Shown piece after piece: positions 32,095-36,827 of a DNA stretch of 36,827 nt. A program made the translations under genes and the position numbers. This DNA is from JAICLL01 sp035252155 (GTDB taxonomy: Bacteria; Planctomycetota; Planctomycetia; Pirellulales; JAICIG01): assembly GCA_035252155.1 (NCBI GenBank), contig DATFDL010000500.1, forward strand, positions 1-36,827. The letters run 5' to 3'. The notes under the pieces were generated by a model, which had not been told where the DNA came from, ran no database searches, and worked only from the letters and a program-made list of their open reading frames with translations. Each line of letters begins with the position of its first letter. The stretch's first letter is position 1.

Positions 32095-34146
32095 TCAGTG
32101 AATCCGCTGCCCAGGTTTAGCCCCTTCGTCAGGGCTGAGCAGATGGATATCTTCGCCCCCCAGGCCCGAGGCGACTACCATCCCTTCGCTGGTGCCGAAT
32201 TGCATCTGCCGCGGCGCCAGATTGGCCGCGCAGATCACCAGCCGCCCGACCAGCTCTTCGGGCTTGTACGCCGTTTTGATTCCGGCAAAGACATTGCGGC
32301 GCTGGTCGCCACCCAGGCTAAGCGTCAGCCGCAAGAGCTTTTTCGATTTGGGCACTTCTTCGGCCTCGACGATGCGGGCCACCCGCAAATCGATCTTCGC
32401 GAACTCATCGAACGTGATGGTCGGCGCCAGGGGCTCGGCCGCCAACGGCTCGGGACCATCGATGGACGCCACGGGCGCGCCGCCCGCCGCGGAACTGGCC
32501 GCGGATTCGTCGCCCACTTTGCTTGCTTCGATCATGGCTTGCACCTGTTTCAGTTCCACGCGTTGCATCAGATGTTCGAACTCGCCCACTGGCGTGCCGA
32601 CGAGTGGTTGCTGCGCTTCGCTCCAGCGCTCGATGGGCCGACCGAGCAGCCGCCCGGTTTGTTGGGCCAACCGCGGCAATACCGGCGTCAGGTAAACTAC
32701 CAACTGCCTGAAAAGATTTAAAGCGACCGTGCAGACCTGCCGCAGCTCTTCGGCTCGCTCGGGGTCCTTTTTTAGCGCCCAAGGGGCTCGGTCTTCGACA
32801 TACTTGTTGGCCCGGTCGGCCAGGAGCATGATCTGCCGCATGGCCCGATTGTAGTCGCAGGCGTCGTAGGCGGCGGCGATCTCGGCACCTTCGGCAGCGG
32901 CCTGACCGAATAGGCCGCCGTCGTCCGGATACGCCGGCGCAAGTCCCGTTTCGCGCACGAACCGCGCCGTGCGACTGGCCAGGTTGACCACCTTACCCAC
33001 CAGGTCGCCGTTGACTTTGGCCACGAACTCGTCGAGGTTCAAGTCGAGATCGTCGAGCTTAGGCGTCAGCTTGGTGGCGTAAAAATAGCGTAGCCAGGCC
33101 GGATCGAGGTGCTCCAAATACGTGGCTGCTCGCACGAAGGTGCCTTTGGTCTTCGACATCTTTTCGCCGCCGACCGTCAAAAAGCCATGCACGTGCACCA
33201 TCCGTGGCAGGTTGAAGCCCGACGCCTTGAGCATCACCGGCCAGAAGAGAGTATGGAAATAGGTGATGTCTTTGCCGATGAAATGATGAATCTCGGTTTG
33301 GTCGCTGCGCCACCAGGAGTCAAAATCTTCGCCGGTCTTTTGGCACCATTCCTTGCTCGAGGCGATGTAGCCAATCGGTGCGTCAAACCAGACATACCAA
33401 TAGTGCCCTGGCGTGTCGGAGATCTCAAAGCCGAAGTACGGCGCGGGCCGCGAGACGTCCCAATCGCGCAACGGCTCGGAGAGAAACGCGCCGGCCAGCC
33501 AATGGGCCACATCGGGCTGCAAGTGCCCGCCGGTCTGCGTCCACTCGTCCAAAAAACCGTGCAACTTCTCGGTATTGATAAATAGGTGCGGCGACGAACG
33601 CAGTTCGGGCCTCGCCCCTGACAACGTGCTCACCGGGTCGATCAACTCGGTGGGGCTGTAGGTATGGCCATTATCGCAGCTATCGCCGTATTGATTTGGC
33701 AGCTTACACTTTGGGCAGGTGCCCTTGACAAAACGGTCGGCCAAAAACGTTTTGGCCTCGGGATCATAGAGCTGCGTCACCTCGCGCTCGAAGATCAGCC
33801 CGGCCCGCCGCAGCCCCGCCCAAATCTCGCCGCACAGCTCCCGGTTGGCCGGGCTGTGCGTGCTGCCGAAATGATCGAACGCCACGTCAAAGGCCGCGAA
33901 GTCGCGCTGATGGGCGGCATTCATGTCGGCGATCACCGCTTCTTCGCTGCGGCCTTCTTGCCGGGCACGGATCATGATGGCCGTACCATGCGTGTCGTCG
34001 GCGCAGATATAGACGCAGCGATGCCCGGCCAGCCGCTGAAACCGAACCCAGATGTCGGTCTGGATGTACTCCACCAGATGGCCGATGTGGATATGGCCAT
34101 TGGCGTAGGGCAGCGCGCTGGTGACCAAAATGCGTCGTGGGTTCAT
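32095..34146 (-). CDS. metG: Methionyl-tRNA synthetase (MetRS)
   Basis: Class I aminoacyl-tRNA synthetase of 683 residues that charges tRNA-Met. The HIGH-type signature is ALPYANGHIHIGHLVEYIQT near the N-terminus and the KMSKS loop is KMSKTKG (Lys329-Lys332). The catalytic insertion carries Cys144-x2-Cys147-x9-Cys157, but the fourth zinc ligand expected at position 160 is Gly, followed by His161 (CDNGH where E. coli has CEVCG). The anticodon domain follows, then an Ala/Pro-rich linker and a C-terminal tRNA-binding OB domain (IDLRVARIVEAEEVPKSKKL, QMQFGTSEGMVVASG) used for dimerisation. Length and order are those of the E. coli-type two-domain enzyme. It is a single essential gene without an operon partner here. 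Confidence 0.95.
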   Translation of the reverse strand: MNPRRILVTSALPYANGHIHIGHLVEYIQTDIWVRFQRLAGHRCVYICADDTHGTAIMIRARQEGRSEEAVIADMNAAHQRDFAAFDVAFDHFGSTHSPANRELCGEIWAGLRRAGLIFEREVTQLYDPEAKTFLADRFVKGTCPKCKLPNQYGDSCDNGHTYSPTELIDPVSTLSGARPELRSSPHLFINTEKLHGFLDEWTQTGGHLQPDVAHWLAGAFLSEPLRDWDVSRPAPYFGFEISDTPGHYWYVWFDAPIGYIASSKEWCQKTGEDFDSWWRSDQTEIHHFIGKDITYFHTLFWPVMLKASGFNLPRMVHVHGFLTVGGEKMSKTKGTFVRAATYLEHLDPAWLRYFYATKLTPKLDDLDLNLDEFVAKVNGDLVGKVVNLASRTARFVRETGLAPAYPDDGGLFGQAAAEGAEIAAAYDACDYNRAMRQIMLLADRANKYVEDRAPWALKKDPERAEELRQVCTVALNLFRQLVVYLTPVLPRLAQQTGRLLGRPIERWSEAQQPLVGTPVGEFEHLMQRVELKQVQAMIEASKVGDESAASSAAGGAPVASIDGPEPLAAEPLAPTITFDEFAKIDLRVARIVEAEEVPKSKKLLRLTLSLGGDQRRNVFAGIKTAYKPEELVGRLVICAANLAPRQMQFGTSEGMVVASGLGGEDIHLLSPDEGAKPGQRIH

Positions 34147-34287
34147 GCCTTCTCCGCTCTCCGCGAGACACGCCGCGCCGACGGACGGTTCGCCGTCTGC
34201 TTGGGCAAACCGGCAATTATGGCGTGCCGGCGGCGATTTGCGTAGAGTTGAACGAGCGAAACCAGAAGATTACGATTCGCGTTGGGC

Positions 34288-34322
34288 GGTGGTTGGGGCA
34301 GAGCTTCGGCAATGCCCCGGCG
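34288..34322. repeat. Family B repeat, half copy upstream of the NYN nuclease gene
   Basis: GGTGGTTGGGGCAGAGCTTC followed by GGCAATGCCCCGGCG aligns with the left half of the element at 18447 with a few changes. It ends 13 nt before the ATG of the nuclease gene. Confidence 0.75.
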
Positions 34323-34335
34323 ATTTACGAAAACG

Positions 34336-34905
34336 ATGCGTCTGCTCATCGACGGCTATAACCTGATGCACGCGGCCGGCATCATCGGCCGAGGCGTTGG
34401 ACCGGGCGGGCTCGAACGGTCGCGGTTGGCGCTGTTGAACTTCGTGGCCGAATCGCTCGACGAAGATCAAAGGGTCGCCGCCACAGTGGTCTTCGACGCC
34501 CGTGGAGCGCCGCACGGGCTGCCGGCTACGCTGTTGCATCGGGGCCTCACGGTCCGGTTCGCCGCCGGATACGAAGAGGCCGACGAACTGATCGAGGAGC
34601 TCATCCGGGCCGAGAGCGCTCCGCGTCGGTTGACGGTGGTTTCGACCGATCATCGCTTGCAGCGGGCCGCCCGCCGCCGACGGGCCACGGCCATCGACAG
34701 CGAACAATGGTACGCCGACGTGCTTCGCGGCCGGGGGCAACGGCCGTGCGCCGCCGAGCCGGCGGCCAGACCCAATCGGCCCATCGATCCCAGCGAAGTC
34801 GAGTTTTGGCTCGCCCAGTTCGATGAGGCCAGCGAAAACCAAAACCTGAATGATGACGCCATTTTTCCGCCGGGCTACGCCGAAGACATCGAGCAAACAG
34901 AATAA
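34336..34905 (+). CDS. YacP-like NYN-domain protein (probable RNase)
   Basis: 189 residues. The NYN/PIN-like fold of the YacP (DUF901) family begins MRLLIDGYNLMHAAG, with the conserved Asp at residue 6. Further acidic residues expected for metal binding are seen in TVVFDARGAP, EEADELIEELI and VVSTDHRLQRAAR. The fold is that of ribonucleases such as Bacillus Rae1, which cleaves mRNA on the ribosome; activity here is inferred. The C-terminal 60 residues are Pro/Arg-rich then acidic (PIDPSEVEFWLAQFDEASEN). The ATG at 34336 fits the domain start. The TAA stop lies inside a half copy of the family D repeat, and deoC starts 14 nt later. Confidence 0.85.
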   Translation: MRLLIDGYNLMHAAGIIGRGVGPGGLERSRLALLNFVAESLDEDQRVAATVVFDARGAPHGLPATLLHRGLTVRFAAGYEEADELIEELIRAESAPRRLTVVSTDHRLQRAARRRRATAIDSEQWYADVLRGRGQRPCAAEPAARPNRPIDPSEVEFWLAQFDEASENQNLNDDAIFPPGYAEDIEQTE

Positions 34906-34919
34906 ATCCCGTTCTACGA
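34896..34919. repeat. Family D half-site, NYN-deoC junction
   Basis: AGAATAAATCCCGTTCTACG matches the right arm of the family D repeat at 22247-22304. It provides the TAA stop of the NYN gene (34903-34905) and runs up to the deoC ATG (34919). Confidence 0.8.
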
Positions 34920-35602
34920 TGAGCGACTATACCTACGAACAAATCGCCAAACTGATCGACCATTCGCTGCTCGATCCAACTCTTACGGACGAAGCATTGG
35001 AGGCCGGCTGCCAGTTGGCCCGCCGCTACAATGTGGCCAGCGTCTGCATCAAGCCCTATTATCTGGCCCGCTGCGTCGAACTGCTGGCCGGCAGCACCGT
35101 CGAGCCAAGCACCACGATCGGCTTTCCCCACGGCGCTCAAACTACAGCGATCAAACGCCACGAGGCCGAAGAGGCGCTCGGCCTGGGCGCCACCGAGCTC
35201 GACATGGTGATCAACATCGGCAAGGCCCTAAGCGGCGACTGGCACTATGTGGCCGCCGACATTCGCTCCGTCGTCGACGCGGCCCACGAGCGCGGCAAGC
35301 TGGTGAAGGTGATTCTTGAAAACTGCTACCTGAACGACGAACAAAAGATCCGACTTTGCCAGATCTGCGGTGAGCTGCGGGCCGATTTCGTCAAAACCTC
35401 GACCGGCTACGGCTCATCGGGAGCGACACATGATGACCTGCGGCTGATGCGGGCGCACTCACCACCAACCGTTCGCGTGAAGGCGGCGGGCGGCGTGCGC
35501 ACCTTTGACCAACTTTTGGCCGTTCGGGCCTTGGGCGTATCTCGCATCGGCGCCAGCCGCACCGCCGAAATTCTCGACGAATGCCGCCGAAGGCTGTCGT
35601 AG
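34919..35602 (+). CDS. deoC: Deoxyribose-phosphate aldolase
   Basis: Class I aldolase of 227 residues that cleaves 2-deoxyribose 5-phosphate to acetaldehyde and glyceraldehyde 3-phosphate in deoxynucleoside catabolism. The start IAKLIDHSLLDPTLTDEALE is typical. The Schiff-base lysine lies in ADFVKTSTGYG and the second active-site lysine in VRVKAAGGVRT; ATELDMVINIG holds the conserved Asp. Normal short (bacillar type) length. The ATG at 34919 was chosen because the family N-terminus begins there. Inverted half copies of the family D repeat bracket the whole coding region: one ends at the ATG, the other supplies the TAG. It lies 14 nt behind the NYN gene and is likely cotranscribed with it. Confidence 0.95.
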   Translation: MSDYTYEQIAKLIDHSLLDPTLTDEALEAGCQLARRYNVASVCIKPYYLARCVELLAGSTVEPSTTIGFPHGAQTTAIKRHEAEEALGLGATELDMVINIGKALSGDWHYVAADIRSVVDAAHERGKLVKVILENCYLNDEQKIRLCQICGELRADFVKTSTGYGSSGATHDDLRLMRAHSPPTVRVKAAGGVRTFDQLLAVRALGVSRIGASRTAEILDECRRRLS

Positions 35603-35618
35603 AACGGAATTCATTCCG
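35597..35618. repeat. Family D half-site at the deoC stop codon
   Basis: It begins TCGTAGAACGGAATTCATTC and is the left-arm type of family D. It contains the deoC stop TAG (35600-35602) and is inverted relative to the half-site before deoC. Confidence 0.8.
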
Positions 35619-35678
35619 CTCCATCGAGGACGTCCGGTGTTGCCGCGTAACCGAAAGCTCGCTGCTGGCGAGGCCACC

Positions 35679-36743
35679 CTACGCCGCCGGCTTGGGCGAA
35701 AGATCATAAACTCGTAGCACGCTGTCGTAGTGCGCGACCGCCAGGCGCAGCCCGTCGGGATGGAGGGCCAAGTCGCGGGCGGCGGCGGGCAGCTTGAACT
35801 CAAAGATCGGCTGCGGCTGGTCGGGCTTCCAAAACCAGATCGCCCCGCCGTGTCCGCCTCCACCTACCGCCGTCACAAAACCCACCGGGTGAAACGCGAC
35901 GCCCCAGGCCACGCCCTGAAAGTTTTCTTTCGGCCGTAGCACCTGCTTGCGCTCGCCGCTGGCCCAATCGAAGAGCGCCACCACGGCATTGCCGACGCCG
36001 GCAAAGGCGTTGCTGACTTCGGTCACGCCCGAACAAGCCAGCCACTTGCCGTCGGGGCTGAACGCCATGCCGCGGGCGCCGCCGATGTCGGCCCGGAAGC
36101 CGGCGTCGTATTTCCAGAGCACTGCGGCGTCTAGCTGCCGCGCGCACGCGCCGCTGGCCAAGTCCCAGTGCTTGACGACGCCCTTTAGATCGCAACTTGC
36201 CAGGTGGCCGCCGCCGGGTAAAAACGCCAGGTTGTAGACGTGGCTCTCGTGACCAGCCAGCTCGCGAAGAAGCTTGCCATCGCCTGCATTAAAGAGCCGC
36301 ACCATGCGGTCGTTGCCGCAGGTGGCGATGGTGGCGCCATCGGGGCTGAAGGCGACGGCCCGCGCCCAACCCTTGTGCGCCTCAATGCTGTAGAGCGGCG
36401 GCTGAGCCGGCTCGGCCGCGTAGCGCCACGCGCTAAGCCGGCCACTGTAATCGGCGGTGGCCAGCAACTCGCCGCCGGGCTGAAGCGCCATGCCGCGCAC
36501 CCAGCTCTGGTGCCCGGCCAGTTCCAGTTTCTGGTCGCCGTCGAGTTGCCACCGCACCACCAGGTTGTCTTGAGCGCCCGTCAATGCGAAGTGTCCGGCG
36601 GGGTCGACGCGGCAGGCGAAAAGTGGCCGGCCGTGTTTGATCTCTTTGACCAGATGGATTTGCGTCGGGTCGGCGACCGGCGGCGCGGCGGGAGCCGGCG
36701 CAGGTGCTGGGGCTGGATTCGCAGGTGCTGGTTCGTCGGGCAT
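35679..36743 (-). CDS. WD40 repeat protein
   Basis: 354 residues from the ATG at 36743; an in-frame ATG at 36776 would add 11 residues. After a Pro/Ala-rich N-terminus (residues 1-28) about seven WD40 blades are seen, for example SWVRGMALQPGGELLATADY, GWARAVAFSPDGATIATCGN, HVYNLAFLPGGGHLASCDLK and ARGMAFSPDGKWLACSG. They probably close as one seven-bladed propeller, a protein-protein interaction platform. No signal peptide is apparent, so it is presumably cytoplasmic. No enzymatic domain is fused to it and the partner is unknown. It is convergent with deoC, with a family D half-site between them. Confidence 0.88.
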   Translation of the reverse strand: MPDEPAPANPAPAPAPAPAAPPVADPTQIHLVKEIKHGRPLFACRVDPAGHFALTGAQDNLVVRWQLDGDQKLELAGHQSWVRGMALQPGGELLATADYSGRLSAWRYAAEPAQPPLYSIEAHKGWARAVAFSPDGATIATCGNDRMVRLFNAGDGKLLRELAGHESHVYNLAFLPGGGHLASCDLKGVVKHWDLASGACARQLDAAVLWKYDAGFRADIGGARGMAFSPDGKWLACSGVTEVSNAFAGVGNAVVALFDWASGERKQVLRPKENFQGVAWGVAFHPVGFVTAVGGGGHGGAIWFWKPDQPQPIFEFKLPAAARDLALHPDGLRLAVAHYDSVLRVYDLSPKPAA

Positions 36744-36781
36744 GGTGGCGATCTCTAATGGACGGTTTGAGCGCATCGTTT

Positions 36782-36827
36782 TCTGTAGGGAACGGACTCC
36801 GTGCCGTTCCGCGAGGGGCGGCGCGGG
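36782..36827. repeat. Family A repeat, left half at window edge
   Basis: TCTGTAGGGAACGGACTCC plus the core GAGGGGCGGCGCGGG, cut by the window end. It lies just upstream of the WD40 gene start and matches the left half and core of the copy at 14164. Confidence 0.88.

Noticed and set aside
1..36827. tRNA, rRNA, riboswitch (including cobalamin riboswitch near cobL) or attachment sites
   Set aside because: I read the intergenic regions for cloverleaf, B12-box and att-like signatures and found none I can support. A covariance-model scan (Infernal/tRNAscan-SE) would be decisive.

Overview
The window is G+C-rich bacterial chromosome, most probably from a member of the Planctomycetota (Pirellulales-like). 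The lineage call is an inference. It rests on a secreted giant protein with a LEPRxLL-type N-terminal signature (residues LEHRAML), a small membrane protein opening with the NPYxTP motif, the remnant of a planctomycete-style Ser/Thr kinase N-terminus, housekeeping genes scattered as singletons, few clear Shine-Dalgarno sites, and many short palindromic repeat families between genes. I recognise no rRNA, tRNA, CRISPR array, prophage or intact transposase.

Layout. 1-8.6 kb: treZ (trehalose release), a fused cobalamin methyltransferase cobL on the minus strand, proA, an orphan fliM, a sugar isomerase-like TIM barrel and two small membrane or anchored proteins. 8.8-14.1 kb: comM/yifB, a degenerate junction of two broken genes, a PAP2-family membrane phosphatase, then mnmE and holA in tandem. 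14.3-16.8 kb: a secreted POTRA-repeat protein without a recognisable Omp85 barrel. 17.1-25.8 kb: a tripartite heavy-metal-type RND efflux locus. A TolC-like protein and a second outer-membrane barrel protein overlap by ATGA on the minus strand; the adaptor and the RND pump are on the plus strand, and the two halves are divergent. 26-28 kb: a secreted lipase-like hydrolase, a four-helix membrane protein and a 49-residue basic protein with a perfect Shine-Dalgarno site. 28-32 kb: a 1318-residue DUF11-repeat/DUF4214 surface protein. 32-36.8 kb: metG, a YacP/NYN nuclease, deoC and a WD40 protein.

The parts that work together are the efflux system (outer-membrane channel, adaptor, pump, extra barrel) and possibly the mnmE-holA and NYN-deoC pairs. 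Most other genes are single transcription units.

The most distinctive non-coding signal is a set of at least seven families of inverted repeats. They sit in nearly every convergent junction and often supply stop codons or abut start codons. One 153-bp palindromic element lies in frame inside the N-terminus of the efflux-locus barrel gene. Inverted half-copies of another family bracket deoC exactly from start to stop codon. Family A shows a compensatory base-pair swap between copies, which suggests that its hairpin structure is selected.
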